Of a DNA stretch of 64,000 nt, positions 27,361-36,588 are shown one piece after another; position 1 is the first letter of the stretch, and every line of letters starts with the position of its first letter. This stretch comes from Flavivirga aquatica (GTDB taxonomy: Bacteria > Bacteroidota > Bacteroidia > Flavobacteriales > Flavobacteriaceae). The position numbers and the translations under genes were made by a program. The notes under the pieces were generated by a model. It searched no databases, was not told where the DNA came from, and was given only the letters and a program-made list of their open reading frames with translations. The stretch spans positions 806,001-870,000 of the forward strand of contig NZ_MDJD01000054.1 of the NCBI RefSeq assembly GCF_001747085.1, in the 5' to 3' direction.

Positions 27361-30234
27361 TTATCTTTTTAATGTAAAATGAGATTTAAATTGCTCTCTC
27401 TTTGAATCTAATGAGTACTCAACAACAAACCAATAATCACTTGATGGCATGTTTTTTCCTTTGTATGTTCCATCCCACCCTAAATTCATCGACGTTATTT
27501 CTTTTAATAATTTCCCATAGCGATTATATATATAAATACGAGTATCTGGTTGATTAGCTAAACTATTAATATTCCAATTATCGTTAATACCATCTGCGTT
27601 CGGTGTAAAAAACTTTGGATAATCTAATATTAGAACCTCTTTGCTTATAGCTTCTGAACATCCGTTAGCATCACTTACAGTTATAGTATGTCTTCCAGAA
27701 GATACATTTTCAAAAACATTACTTAATTGCGGTGTCTCTGTGTCTAATTGATATTCATAATTACTTACACCAGAAGTATTAACAATTATTCTTCGATCTC
27801 CAGAAAAAGCTTCACCTATATCGATAGAAAAATCTACAATTGTTGGTTGATTTACCGTAATTGTGATGGTTTGAGGTACAACACATACACTGGTATTTGG
27901 GGTAAAAATATAATCACCACTACTCATATTATCTACTACAGAAGGACTCCATGAACCTGTAATACCATTTAGAGATGTTACATTTAATACTGGAGCAGTG
28001 TCTCCAGCACATATAGAGGATAATATATTAAATTCAGGCACAACAGGTCTGTTTACAATAATTCCAAGGCTTGCTATGTCGCTACATTGCCCAGCATCTG
28101 GTGTAAAAGTATACAATGTAGTAGCTCTGTTATCTAATGCTGGTGACCATGTGCCCGTTATACCTTCTAATGAACTATTTGGTAATGGTGTTAACATATC
28201 TCCTGAGCAGATATCGGTAATAGGTGTAAATGTAGGCGTTATTAAAGAATTTACAGTTATGGTTAACTGTGTTAATGCTGCTGAAGTACATTGACCAACA
28301 TCTGGTGTAAACGTATATGTTGTTGTAACTGTATTATCTAATTCTGGGAACCATGTTCCAGTAACCCCTTCTATAGACCTGACTGGTAAAGGATCCAATG
28401 GATCTCCTGAACATATCGGGTTAATGCTTTTAAATGTAGGTGTTATAGTTCCAGATGTAACAGTTATGGTTAAATCTGTTAAAATAGAAGATGCACATTG
28501 GCCAATATCTGGGGTAAAAGTATAAGTTGTAGTAACCATATTATTTAATACCGGAGACCATGTACCTGTTATACCTTCTAACGATGTGGTTGGTAAAGGT
28601 GCTAATGAATCTCCTGAGCATATTGGAGTAATTGGAGCAAACGTAGCTGTCGTACTTGGATTGACTGTTATAGTCATATCTACAGTATTTGCACATTGAA
28701 TACCTAATGCAGTTAAACTAATATCATCTATTCCAAAGTCATTACCAAAAGAATCTGTATTTCTATCGAAAATACATATCTCTGCAGAGGTAGCTGCTCC
28801 AGAATTCCATGGAATTGAATTTTGAACCCAATTACACGTTGAAAAATCTAAGTCATTGGTGCCTATAGAAATACCATTTATTTCAACTTCAAATCTAGCA
28901 GGGCTACCTGAGGACACTGATTGTGTATAATAACTAAATACAAAATTTTCTCCTGGAGTAACTGGTATGGTTTGGCACCATACTTTATCATTACCTCCAT
29001 TAGTAGTCGAAGCATCTACAACCATAAAATTACCAGTTCCACTATTATCTAGACAAGAGGATAATGAGCTAAACCATAAACTAGAGTTTGTTGTAATACC
29101 ATAAACACCTTGTCTAGTACCATTTGAATTCGAAATATTTGTATAATCTGTAGTAAATCCAACATTTCCTTTAGAAAAATCACCATTAAATACTAAATTA
29201 GGATTTGCACTCGAATCTGGAGTAAATGTATAAGTTTTTGTAGTCGTGTTATCTAATACAGGAGACCAAGTACCTACGACTCCATTATTTGATATTATAG
29301 GCAAAGGATTTAAAACCTCACCTACACATATAGGGTTTACCTGAGTAAACAATGGTATTACAGTAGGTTTTATAACAACTGCAACTGACTTTGTATCACT
29401 ACATGTAGCTCCTGAAGAGCTTTTAATATAATATGTTCCACTTATACTTATTGATGCCGGATTAGTTAAAGGCAGTGTCGCTAAAGCATCTGTCCAATAT
29501 GTTAATGTACCCCCTCCTATACTTCCTGCTGTTACAGCTGGTAAAGTAATATCAACTGTGTTGGGTTCACATACTGGGTCTGGGTTATTTATTGATAAAA
29601 TAGTAGGTGTACAAAGCTGTAAAGAAACCTCTAAATCATCAAGAATAAAATCATTTCCTCCTGAATTTAAGTTAATATTTACTAAATTTATATTTACACA
29701 AGGTCCTGTGGGAACAAACCTATAGATAACTTGCTGCCAGTCTTCTGAAGGTAAACCAATAGTTGGGTTTCCTAAAATAATAGTACCTGTGGCATTGGTA
29801 AAGTTAGGAACAATATTAGGCTGCGTTGTAGCGTCAACTGTAGTTGAAGAAACTGTACGCACCCAATAACTAAACGTATAAGATGAGCCTACTGTAAGCC
29901 CGCAAAGCCCCGTAGCATTATTTCCAGCACTCCAAAATGAAGCATTTGCATTGGTACTTCCATCAATAACCATCATAGTATTTCCTGACCCCGGTGAATG
30001 GTCCATAATTGAAGGAATAAAATATCGATTTAATGCCGATGGATTACTACTTATAGCATAACTACCTGGATAGGTATCCCCTGTTGTCGAAGTATATAGT
30101 GTATAATTAGGCACAGTAAAGCCTGTTCCTGCTCCTCCTGCTTCAAAATCACCATTTATTAAAAGATTTTGTCCAATGGCATGTACTGTAAATAATAAAT
30201 TAATAAGGATAAAAAGTTTACTAATACTTTTCAT
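27361..30234 (-). CDS. Large repeat protein with T9SS type B (gliding-motility-associated) C-terminal domain
   Basis: A 957-residue secreted protein with signal peptide (to about IGQ, residue 22). Residues ~23-210 form a beta-sandwich module (LINGDFEAGG.., FILDDLEVSL). About 290-820 contain five copies of a ~65-75-residue repeat with the pattern ICSGDxLxPLPxxSLEGITG, TWSPxLDN and YTFTPDxGQC. The first copy is split by an inserted ~145-residue module (LVFNGDFSKGNVGF .. FGIDDISLTALG) that resembles the N-terminal one. The last ~85 residues (YPKFFTPNADGINDNWNI, IYNRYGKLLKEI, GWDGTYKGKNMPSSDYWFVV) are the type B sorting domain, so it is exported by T9SS to the surface. Probably an adhesin or surface matrix protein. 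Confidence 0.92.
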   Translation of the reverse strand: MKSISKLFILINLLFTVHAIGQNLLINGDFEAGGAGTGFTVPNYTLYTSTTGDTYPGSYAISSNPSALNRYFIPSIMDHSPGSGNTMMVIDGSTNANASFWSAGNNATGLCGLTVGSSYTFSYWVRTVSSTTVDATTQPNIVPNFTNATGTIILGNPTIGLPSEDWQQVIYRFVPTGPCVNINLVNINLNSGGNDFILDDLEVSLQLCTPTILSINNPDPVCEPNTVDITLPAVTAGSIGGGTLTYWTDALATLPLTNPASISISGTYYIKSSSGATCSDTKSVAVVIKPTVIPLFTQVNPICVGEVLNPLPIISNNGVVGTWSPVLDNTTTKTYTFTPDSSANPNLVFNGDFSKGNVGFTTDYTNISNSNGTRQGVYGITTNSSLWFSSLSSCLDNSGTGNFMVVDASTTNGGNDKVWCQTIPVTPGENFVFSYYTQSVSSGSPARFEVEINGISIGTNDLDFSTCNWVQNSIPWNSGAATSAEICIFDRNTDSFGNDFGIDDISLTALGIQCANTVDMTITVNPSTTATFAPITPICSGDSLAPLPTTSLEGITGTWSPVLNNMVTTTYTFTPDIGQCASSILTDLTITVTSGTITPTFKSINPICSGDPLDPLPVRSIEGVTGTWFPELDNTVTTTYTFTPDVGQCTSAALTQLTITVNSLITPTFTPITDICSGDMLTPLPNSSLEGITGTWSPALDNRATTLYTFTPDAGQCSDIASLGIIVNRPVVPEFNILSSICAGDTAPVLNVTSLNGITGSWSPSVVDNMSSGDYIFTPNTSVCVVPQTITITVNQPTIVDFSIDIGEAFSGDRRIIVNTSGVSNYEYQLDTETPQLSNVFENVSSGRHTITVSDANGCSEAISKEVLILDYPKFFTPNADGINDNWNINSLANQPDTRIYIYNRYGKLLKEITSMNLGWDGTYKGKNMPSSDYWFVVEYSLDSKREQFKSHFTLKR

Positions 30235-30684
30235 AAATGTTTTAGTTTGTATATTTAGAGTTAATAGAAATACATAATCACAATGTATTTTGTAACCATA
30301 TACGACATTATGACAAGAAAAGACTATGGGAATATTAAGAAATAACTTGGATTGTTTTTTAATAATGAACTCATCTTGACTTTTGTTTTTAATCGAAAAT
30401 GAGTTGAAATTTGTTCAGATTAAGCACTTTTTGAAAGATATAGGTGTAAAAAAGTAATGAAATATAAGCGAATTTCAGACATTTTTTAGGAAATAGAAAA
30501 AGTCAAGATGAGTTCAATATATTAATTAGGTTTAATTCATTAAAAGATTGATTTTCTTCAATATGAAATTATAAATATTTTACTTTCAATACATTAAGTG
30601 TTTTTCTTTTTTTTTAAATCACTACAATACAAATCGAAAATTAATGTAACAAATCTTGATATTAATATATCTATACGCTTAGAA
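30235..30684. other. 450-bp intergenic region holding a MITE-like element
   Basis: Between the T9SS repeat protein and the UDG-like gene. The only structure I see is the inverted-repeat element at 30366-30516; the rest is AT-rich without a coding frame. Confidence 0.6.
30366..30516. mobile_element. MITE-like element, 151 bp with 19-bp perfect terminal inverted repeats
   Basis: Left end TGAACTCATCTTGACTTTT (30366-30384), right end its exact complement AAAAGTCAAGATGAGTTCA (30498-30516). The interior has no open frame of note. Non-autonomous elements of this kind are moved by a transposase encoded elsewhere; none with matching ends is in the window. A 12-bp copy of the left end (TGAACTCATCTT) recurs at 33046-33057. 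Confidence 0.8.
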
Positions 30685-31353
30685 CTAAAAAAACTCACGA
30701 TACTGCATTACCCTAAAATCGAACGTATTGAATTTTGGGTTCTTAGATTTTAGTTGTTTATATAGCTCCGTTTTACTTATAGAAATATTGGCAGCTCCTG
30801 AACCTGATGTTAAGGAAACCGTTTTTATTATTCTTAATTTTTGATTTTCTGAATCTAATTTAAATTGATGTATTCTAGGAGTTTCATTTGAAACTAATTC
30901 TAATTTAATATTATAGTCTCTAATGTGTTTCCTAAAAAAATATTCTGGTCCATTTTTACTATTCCCACCAGTAAACAATAATGTATTAATACTTGGGTAT
31001 TGTTTTAAATAGCCTATAACATCACGAAGTCTAATTTTTTTCATACCCAAATCTGAAGCATCAATTTTATCGCGTTCTGCACTTTCAACTATATCGCAAA
31101 TACCTATTTTATGTTCTATTAAAAACTGTTTACGTTCTTCTATAGCTTCCTTAGAATTATCGTATCTTAAATTTAAATTATGAATTTTATCAATAAACAA
31201 CCATAAAGAATTATAATAACTACCATAACAAAAATTAACATCTTTCTCTAATAAATCCCCTGTTGAAAACCTTGGAGGCGGCAATGTACCAACTATTAAT
31301 TTTGTAGTATCTTTTTTTATAAATGGTTGGTATGGATGCTTATGAAGAAACAT
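30685..31353 (-). CDS. Uracil-DNA-glycosylase-fold protein
   Basis: A 222-residue protein. KLIVGTLPPPRFST followed by CYGSYYNSLWLFI matches the first motif region of small UDG-superfamily proteins (G-T-x-P-P ... Y-x-x-x-x-N-x-F/L-W). Later LIEHKIGICDIVESAERD and INTLLFTGGNSKNGPEYFF fit the rest of the fold, and ETPRIHQFK would be the second motif region. Probably a DNA-repair or base-excision-like enzyme, but catalytic identity is not certain. It overlaps the neighbouring TPR gene by one base, so the two are cotranscribed. Confidence 0.7.
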   Translation of the reverse strand: MFLHKHPYQPFIKKDTTKLIVGTLPPPRFSTGDLLEKDVNFCYGSYYNSLWLFIDKIHNLNLRYDNSKEAIEERKQFLIEHKIGICDIVESAERDKIDASDLGMKKIRLRDVIGYLKQYPSINTLLFTGGNSKNGPEYFFRKHIRDYNIKLELVSNETPRIHQFKLDSENQKLRIIKTVSLTSGSGAANISISKTELYKQLKSKNPKFNTFDFRVMQYREFF

Positions 31354-32063
31354 TAAAAACTTTTTAGCAATTTTTCAACTTTTAATATTGTTATTCTAAA
31401 AAGCCTTTTGTTAAGTTTTGTCATATGTTGAGATTCTGTATATATCTCCTCTAGTATATTTTTGGTTTCTGCTTTTTTACTTCTTCTCAATAAAAATTCA
31501 GCGTATATTAACCGCTCTTCATAAAAAGAGTAACGGATATCTATTTGCTTTAAATTATGTTCTGCTTCGTCTAACTTCTCTTCTTTTTCTAAAGCTAGTC
31601 CATACAAAAACTGTGTTCTTGATTTTATAAACTCTTTATATCCTTTTATTTGTTCGGCATATAGAATATTATCTTCTAAATAAAAATAAGCTTCAATTAA
31701 TTGAGTAATTAGATAAAAGTTATTTTGAGAACCATCCTCCAGGGCTTCTAAATAATGAGAAATAGCATTATTATAATCTTTTATTTCTAAATACGCATCT
31801 GCTAAATTTACTCTATTTTGATAAGATTCTGAAAATTGTAATTTTTTTTCTAAATCCTTAATTTTTTTTGTTGGGTTTATAAGATGTGTAATTTCACTGG
31901 TTATTTTTTCTGCATCTCGTTTATTAAAAACATGAGTTATTAGGTAAATAACCCCACCAACTGGAATAAAAAATATTAAAAAAAACCAATAATAAGGTTT
32001 TCTATGTTTATACAAATGATATATACAAAATACTTGTAGTGCTACTATTAAATAATAATGCAT
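31353..32063 (-). CDS. Membrane-anchored TPR-type protein
   Basis: A 236-residue protein. The N-terminal ~45 residues include a membrane segment (YYWFFLIFFIPVGGVIYLI) with a PLDc_N-like look. Residues ~80-230 are helical repeats resembling TPRs (NRVNLADAYLEIKDYNNAISHYLEAL, FLYGLALEKEEKLDEAEHNL). It faces the cytoplasm or periplasm as a protein-interaction scaffold. No enzymatic motif. Upstream partner of the UDG-like gene, overlapping by one base. Confidence 0.75.
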   Translation of the reverse strand: MHYYLIVALQVFCIYHLYKHRKPYYWFFLIFFIPVGGVIYLITHVFNKRDAEKITSEITHLINPTKKIKDLEKKLQFSESYQNRVNLADAYLEIKDYNNAISHYLEALEDGSQNNFYLITQLIEAYFYLEDNILYAEQIKGYKEFIKSRTQFLYGLALEKEEKLDEAEHNLKQIDIRYSFYEERLIYAEFLLRRSKKAETKNILEEIYTESQHMTKLNKRLFRITILKVEKLLKSF

Positions 32064-32112
32064 TTAAGGTTTATTTTTTATACAAAATCCTAGCTAGTTA
32101 TGTACTACACAA

Positions 32113-32871
32113 CTATCTTATAAAGGTTAATTCATCTTTATAAGACATGGATTCGCTAAAATTATATCCTCCGTAATTAAACCCCTTTAAATCGTCAATA
32201 GTTTTAGCATCTTTATCAATAACATATCGAGCCATTAAACCTCGTGCTTCTTTAGCAAAGAATGAAATAATTTTATATTCACCATTCTTTAAATCTTTAA
32301 AATTAGCTGTCACTACAGGTACTTTCAAAGCTTTAACATCAACAGCTTTGAAATACTCATTACTCGCTAAGTTTAAAAACAATTCATCATCTTCCAATTC
32401 TTCGTTTAAAGCGTTTGTAATTTTTTGCTTCCAAAATTCATATAAATTTTTGTTCACACCAACGGGTAATTTCGTTCCCATTTCTAAACGATAAGGTTGA
32501 ATTAAATCTATAGGTTTTAATAAACCATATAAACCAGAAAGAATACGTACTGTATTTTGAAGGATCTCTATTTTTTCTTCTGGTATACTATATGCATCTA
32601 AACCTCTATAAACATCGCCACTAAAACTATAAACTGCAGGTCTTGCATTTTCTCTTGAAAAAGGTAACTCCCACTGTAGATTACGCTCATAATTTAACTG
32701 TCCTAGGGCATCAGAAATATTCATAAGTTTAGATAAACTTTTAGCCGATTTCTTTTTAAGTAATTTATTTAAACGTTCTGATTGTTTTAAAAACTGAGCT
32801 TTTGTATTTAATTCCGTAGGTAACTCGCTTTCAAAATCTAATGATTTTGCTGGTGATATAACTAATTTCAT
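32113..32871 (-). CDS. yaaA: Peroxide-stress protein YaaA
   Basis: A 252-residue UPF0246/YaaA protein: MKLVISPAKSLDFE at the start, SDALGQLNYERN, PAVYSFSGDVYRGLDA, RILSGLYGLLKPIDLIQPYRLEMGT, FLNLASNEYFKAVD and FFAKEARGLMARYV. In E. coli YaaA limits free iron and protects DNA under peroxide; the fold binds DNA. Full length; stand-alone gene with 41 bp to the adjacent TPR gene on the same strand, so possibly part of that unit. Confidence 0.93.
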   Translation of the reverse strand: MKLVISPAKSLDFESELPTELNTKAQFLKQSERLNKLLKKKSAKSLSKLMNISDALGQLNYERNLQWELPFSRENARPAVYSFSGDVYRGLDAYSIPEEKIEILQNTVRILSGLYGLLKPIDLIQPYRLEMGTKLPVGVNKNLYEFWKQKITNALNEELEDDELFLNLASNEYFKAVDVKALKVPVVTANFKDLKNGEYKIISFFAKEARGLMARYVIDKDAKTIDDLKGFNYGGYNFSESMSYKDELTFIR

Positions 32872-33195
32872 AAATAGTTTGTATTTATTATTATCCGTAT
32901 TTAACTTATATTCTCAATAAACTTTAACGGAAATATCTTCTTTTTTTACTTCAAATTTACAATTCCTAATTTAGTATTAAAATCTTACTAAATATTTTTT
33001 TACAATAGAATCATTAATTCCATTGATACTTATTTTAATACTTAATGAACTCATCTTTTCTTTTTAAAAATTAAGAAAGAAAGCTAATTTAGTTTTTGTG
33101 TAATTTACTAAAATGAAGAGATCTTATCTATAAAGGTATAATTTTAAACAAAAAACGAATCATACCTATTACCTCCTATTCAATAACACTAATTA
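32872..33195. other. 324-bp intergenic region
   Basis: No gene. It holds TAATGAACTCATCTT at 33044-33057, which repeats the left end of the MITE at 30366, without a matching right end, so it may be a solo remnant or chance. An imperfect AT palindrome (TTCTTTTTAAAAATTAAGAAAG) follows it. Confidence 0.45.
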
Positions 33196-34233
33196 TTATA
33201 AATCTTGATGCTTTGTATAAGTCTTCCATTTTTCAATACATAGCTGCATATCATCTGGAATTGCAGTATTAAACTGCATAAATTCACCAGTCTTTGGATG
33301 TGTAAACCCTAATGTTTTTGCATGTAATGCTTGACGGGGTAAAACTTTAAAACAGTTCTCTACAAATTGTTTGTACTTCGTAAATGTTGTTCCTTTTAAT
33401 ATTTTTTCGCCACCATAACGCTCATCATTAAACAGCGTATGTCCAATATGCTTCATATGAACACGTATCTGGTGTGTACGTCCTGTTTCTAACTTACAGG
33501 ATACTAAAGTAACGTAACCTAAACGTTCTAAAACTTTATAATGAGTTACAGCTGGCTTACCATTATCTGCTTCATCATCTAGAAAAACAGTATTCTGTAA
33601 TCGATTTTTAGGATGACGTCCTATATTACCTTCTATAGTACCTTCTTCTTCTTTTATATTTCCCCAAACAATAGCAATATATTCGCGTTTACTCGTTTTT
33701 TCAGCAAATTGTAATGATAAATGTGCCATAGCTTGCTCTGTTTTGGCAACAACTAATAGACCACTTGTGTCTTTATCTATTCTATGCACCAAACCTGGGC
33801 GCTCACTAGAGTTATTAGGTAGATTATCGAGTCTATAAATTAAAGCATTTATTAAAGTCCCCGAATAGTTCCCATGCCCAGGATGTACCACCATACCTGC
33901 TGGTTTATTAACTACTAAGAGCTCATCATCTTCATAAATCACATCAATATCAATATCCTCACCTACCAATAAATTCTCAAAAGGTGGATGTGCAAATAAT
34001 ACTCGGATAGCATCAAAAGGTTTTACTTTGTAATTAGATTTAACAGCAACATTATTAACAAAAACACTTCCATTTTTTGCTGCTGCTTGTATTTTGTTAC
34101 GAGTAGCATTCTCGACAAAATTCATCAAGTATTTATCTATTCTAAGAGGAGCTTGTCCTTTATCTACTGTAAATGCATGATGCTCATAAAGATCATCATC
34201 TTTATCTGGTAATTGAGGTGTATAATCTTCCAT
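33196..34233 (-). CDS. rluD: RluA/RluD-family 23S rRNA pseudouridine synthase
   Basis: A 345-residue enzyme: an N-terminal S4 RNA-binding domain (~25-95, LRIDKYLMNFVENATRNKIQ) and the catalytic RluA domain with LVVNKPAGMVVHPGHGN, RPGLVHRIDKDTSGLLVV (catalytic Asp), KREYIAIVWG, VTHYKVLERLG, ETGRTHQIRVH and RQALHAKTLGFTHP. It isomerises specific uridines in rRNA; RluD assignment is by S4 plus overall match. It follows the PASTA gene by 3 bp on the same strand. Confidence 0.92.
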   Translation of the reverse strand: MEDYTPQLPDKDDDLYEHHAFTVDKGQAPLRIDKYLMNFVENATRNKIQAAAKNGSVFVNNVAVKSNYKVKPFDAIRVLFAHPPFENLLVGEDIDIDVIYEDDELLVVNKPAGMVVHPGHGNYSGTLINALIYRLDNLPNNSSERPGLVHRIDKDTSGLLVVAKTEQAMAHLSLQFAEKTSKREYIAIVWGNIKEEEGTIEGNIGRHPKNRLQNTVFLDDEADNGKPAVTHYKVLERLGYVTLVSCKLETGRTHQIRVHMKHIGHTLFNDERYGGEKILKGTTFTKYKQFVENCFKVLPRQALHAKTLGFTHPKTGEFMQFNTAIPDDMQLCIEKWKTYTKHQDL

Positions 34234-34236
34234 ATT

Positions 34237-34794
34237 TTATGGTCTCTTTCCATTACCTAATACCAAATCTATTACAGAAGTTTTGGCTAATTTGGCTCCT
34301 GGTTGAATGGTTTTTCCTTTATGTTTTAATTTTAAAACCATATCTTTTCCTATGTTATCTACATAAGTTTTTTTTCCTATTTTAAAACCTAAAGCTTCCA
34401 ATGTTGGCTTTACTTGTCTAAAAGTTTTATCTATTAACCCCTCTGGAATATTAACTTTTCTATAACCTGAAGGATTTAACGTTATGTATATTTTTCTAGA
34501 CTTTTTAACTTTGGTTCCTGCCAAAGGCTCTTGCTCTATAACAGAAAACTTAGGGTAATTAGGGTTATAATTTGCTGAGTCTTGAATTTTCATAACCAAC
34601 TTATTCTCCTCTAATTCTAATTGCGCAACATTTATAGACTTACCTTTTAAATCTGGAACTGTTTCAAAATTACCATGGTTAGTTGTTACATTTAGCCATT
34701 TTAACAAAGCAAAACATAAAACAACTAAAGCGACAACTGCCAATAAAATTTGTTTAAAAAAGATTTTACTGGTAAAGAATTTTATGATACTCAT
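34237..34794 (-). CDS. Membrane-anchored PASTA-domain protein
   Basis: A 185-residue protein with one N-terminal membrane helix (~13-32) and two PASTA repeats outside the membrane (VPDLKGKSINVAQLELEE, then VNIPEGLIDKTFRQVKPTLEALGFKIG), plus a third partial. PASTA domains bind peptidoglycan or beta-lactams, but in Bacteroidota they occur as small anchored proteins of unknown role. Upstream of and coupled to rluD; divergent from ddl, a cell-wall gene, which fits a link to peptidoglycan. Confidence 0.88.
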   Translation of the reverse strand: MSIIKFFTSKIFFKQILLAVVALVVLCFALLKWLNVTTNHGNFETVPDLKGKSINVAQLELEENKLVMKIQDSANYNPNYPKFSVIEQEPLAGTKVKKSRKIYITLNPSGYRKVNIPEGLIDKTFRQVKPTLEALGFKIGKKTYVDNIGKDMVLKLKHKGKTIQPGAKLAKTSVIDLVLGNGKRP

Positions 34795-34929
34795 TTGTAG
34801 ATTTTTCTATTAGGCAAATATATAAAAAACAGAACTGTTTTTTCTTTTGCAATATATATGATATTTTAGCTTATCTAATAAGAAATACGTTTTATTATTA
34901 GTTTTAGGCTGACAATTATAATTAAAAAG

Positions 34930-34951
34930 CTTTCCGTTTTACGGAAAAAAA
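34930..34951 (+). repeat. Short palindrome before ddl
   Basis: TTTCCGT, TTT, ACGGAAA with flanking A/T runs in the 5' region of ddl. Resembles the ATTCCGT/ACGGAAT arms seen in the trp repeat, or could be a small leader hairpin. Weak. Confidence 0.35.
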
Positions 34952-34956
34952 TAAAT

Positions 34957-35940
34957 ATGCTTACAAAAAAAAATATTGCCATTATTATGGGAGGGTATTC
35001 TAACGAATATAAAATCTCATTAAAAAGCGGAAATGTTGTTTATGAAACACTTAATTCCTCAAAATACGATGCTTATAGAATTCATGTATTTAAAGATAAG
35101 TGGGTTTATGTTGACACTAATAATGCTGAGTTCCCTATTAACAAAAATGATTTTTCAGTTAATATAGAGAACCAAATTATTAAGTTTGACTGCGTTTTTA
35201 ATGCTATACATGGATCTCCTGGTGAAGATGGTTATATGCAAGGGTATTTTGACCTACTCAATATTCCTCATACAAGTTGTGACATGTATCAGGCTGGTTT
35301 AACTTTTAATAAGCGGGACTGTTTAAGTGTATTAAAACCGTATGGAATATTAACTGCTGAATCTTTTTACTTAAACCAAGGAGATATTATTAATAATGAC
35401 GATATTATTAATAAGGTAGGTTTGCCTTGTTTTGTCAAGGCAAATAAAGCAGGTAGCAGTTTTGGAATTACTAAAGTTTTTAAAAAAGAAGATTTACAAC
35501 ACGCTATTAATATTGCGTTTAAGGAAGATGACGAAATTATAATTGAATCTTTTTTAGATGGTACCGAAGTATCTGTAGGCGTTATTACATATAAAGGAGA
35601 AACCAAGGTATTACCTATTACAGAAATAGTAAGCGAAAATGATTTTTTTGATTATGAAGCAAAATACTCAGGAAAATCTCAAGAAATTACTCCTGCTCGT
35701 TTAACTAAAATACAAGAAGAAAAAATAAATACTTTAGCTAAAAAGATTTATGAGATTTTAAAAATGAAAGGCTTCTCGAGAAGTGAATTCATTTTTAAGG
35801 ATAATGAACCTCACCTATTAGAAATAAATACGGTTCCTGGATTAACTAAAGAAAGTATATTACCGCAACAAGCTGCTGTAGCAAATATTTCTTTGGAAGA
35901 TTTATTTGACAATGCTATTCAAGAGGCTTTGAAAAAATAA
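34957..35940 (+). CDS. ddl: D-alanine--D-alanine ligase
   Basis: A 327-residue ATP-grasp enzyme. N-terminal KNIAIIMGGYSNEYKISLKSG, FNAIHGSPGEDGYMQGYFDLL, LPCFVKANKAGSSFGITKV (ATP loop), EIIIESFLDGTEVSVGVI, RSEFIFKD and LLEINTVPGLTKES (metal-binding Glu/Asn). It makes D-Ala-D-Ala for peptidoglycan. The usual HGxxGEDG is present. It precedes coaD by ~77 bp. Confidence 0.96.
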   Translation: MLTKKNIAIIMGGYSNEYKISLKSGNVVYETLNSSKYDAYRIHVFKDKWVYVDTNNAEFPINKNDFSVNIENQIIKFDCVFNAIHGSPGEDGYMQGYFDLLNIPHTSCDMYQAGLTFNKRDCLSVLKPYGILTAESFYLNQGDIINNDDIINKVGLPCFVKANKAGSSFGITKVFKKEDLQHAINIAFKEDDEIIIESFLDGTEVSVGVITYKGETKVLPITEIVSENDFFDYEAKYSGKSQEITPARLTKIQEEKINTLAKKIYEILKMKGFSRSEFIFKDNEPHLLEINTVPGLTKESILPQQAAVANISLEDLFDNAIQEALKK

Positions 35941-36017
35941 ATATTTATATTTGATTATTAATTAATCCTATTCATTTTTTGAGCTATAGCTTAAAAACAG
36001 AAATAACAAATCTTTAT

Positions 36018-36473
36018 ATGAAACGCGCCATATTCCCAGGATCTTTTGACCCTTTAACATTAGGACATTACGATATTATTAAGCGAGGAGTAACTCTTTT
36101 TGATGAGATTATAGTTGCTATAGGTGTAAATGGCTCTAAAAAGTATATGTTCTCTCTTGAAGAGCGAAAAACATTTATTGAAGATGCTTTTAAAGATGAA
36201 CCTAAAATAAAAGTTGTTACTTATGAAGGTTTAACTGTAGATTTTTGTAAAAAAAATGGAGTTGAATTTATTTTACGTGGATTAAGAAACCCTGCCGATT
36301 TTGAATTTGAAAAAGCTATTGCTCATACTAATAGAGATCTTGCTCCAATAGAAACAGTTTTCCTTTTAACAGCAGCAAGCACGTCTTATATCGCTTCTTC
36401 TATTGTACGTGATGTAATTAGAAATAACGGAGATTATACTAAACTAGTTCCGGATAGTGTTAGGGTAAACTAA
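36018..36473 (+). CDS. coaD: Pantetheine-phosphate adenylyltransferase
   Basis: ATG 36018 is chosen (151 residues, MKRAIFPGSFDPLTLGHYDI); upstream in-frame start at 35979 adds 13 unrelated residues. GSFDPLTLGHYDII is the (T/H)xGH nucleotidyltransferase motif, with FILRGLRNPADFEFE and TSYIASSIVRDV (ISSTxxR-like) as substrate and ATP-binding motifs. It adenylates 4'-phosphopantetheine in coenzyme A synthesis. Confidence 0.96.
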   Translation: MKRAIFPGSFDPLTLGHYDIIKRGVTLFDEIIVAIGVNGSKKYMFSLEERKTFIEDAFKDEPKIKVVTYEGLTVDFCKKNGVEFILRGLRNPADFEFEKAIAHTNRDLAPIETVFLLTAASTSYIASSIVRDVIRNNGDYTKLVPDSVRVN

Positions 36474-36525
36474 TTACACTTATTTAAGCCACAATTATAA
36501 AATTAGCGACAACTTGATTTTAATA

Positions 36526-36568
36526 TAAAAAACAGGCTACCTCATTAAGTGAAGTAGCCTATTTTTTT
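36526..36568. terminator. Bidirectional terminator between coaD and a convergent lipoprotein gene
   Basis: AAAAACAGGCTAC .. GTAGCCTATTTTTTT hairpin with A/T runs on both sides, located between two convergent genes. Confidence 0.85.
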
Positions 36569-36588
36569 AATTATTTTTACTATAAAAA

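Noticed and set aside
27900-29350. Regularly spaced DNA repeats that might suggest a CRISPR array
   Set aside because: Period is ~200 bp, the units are coding and diverged, and they match protein repeats of the T9SS type B protein.
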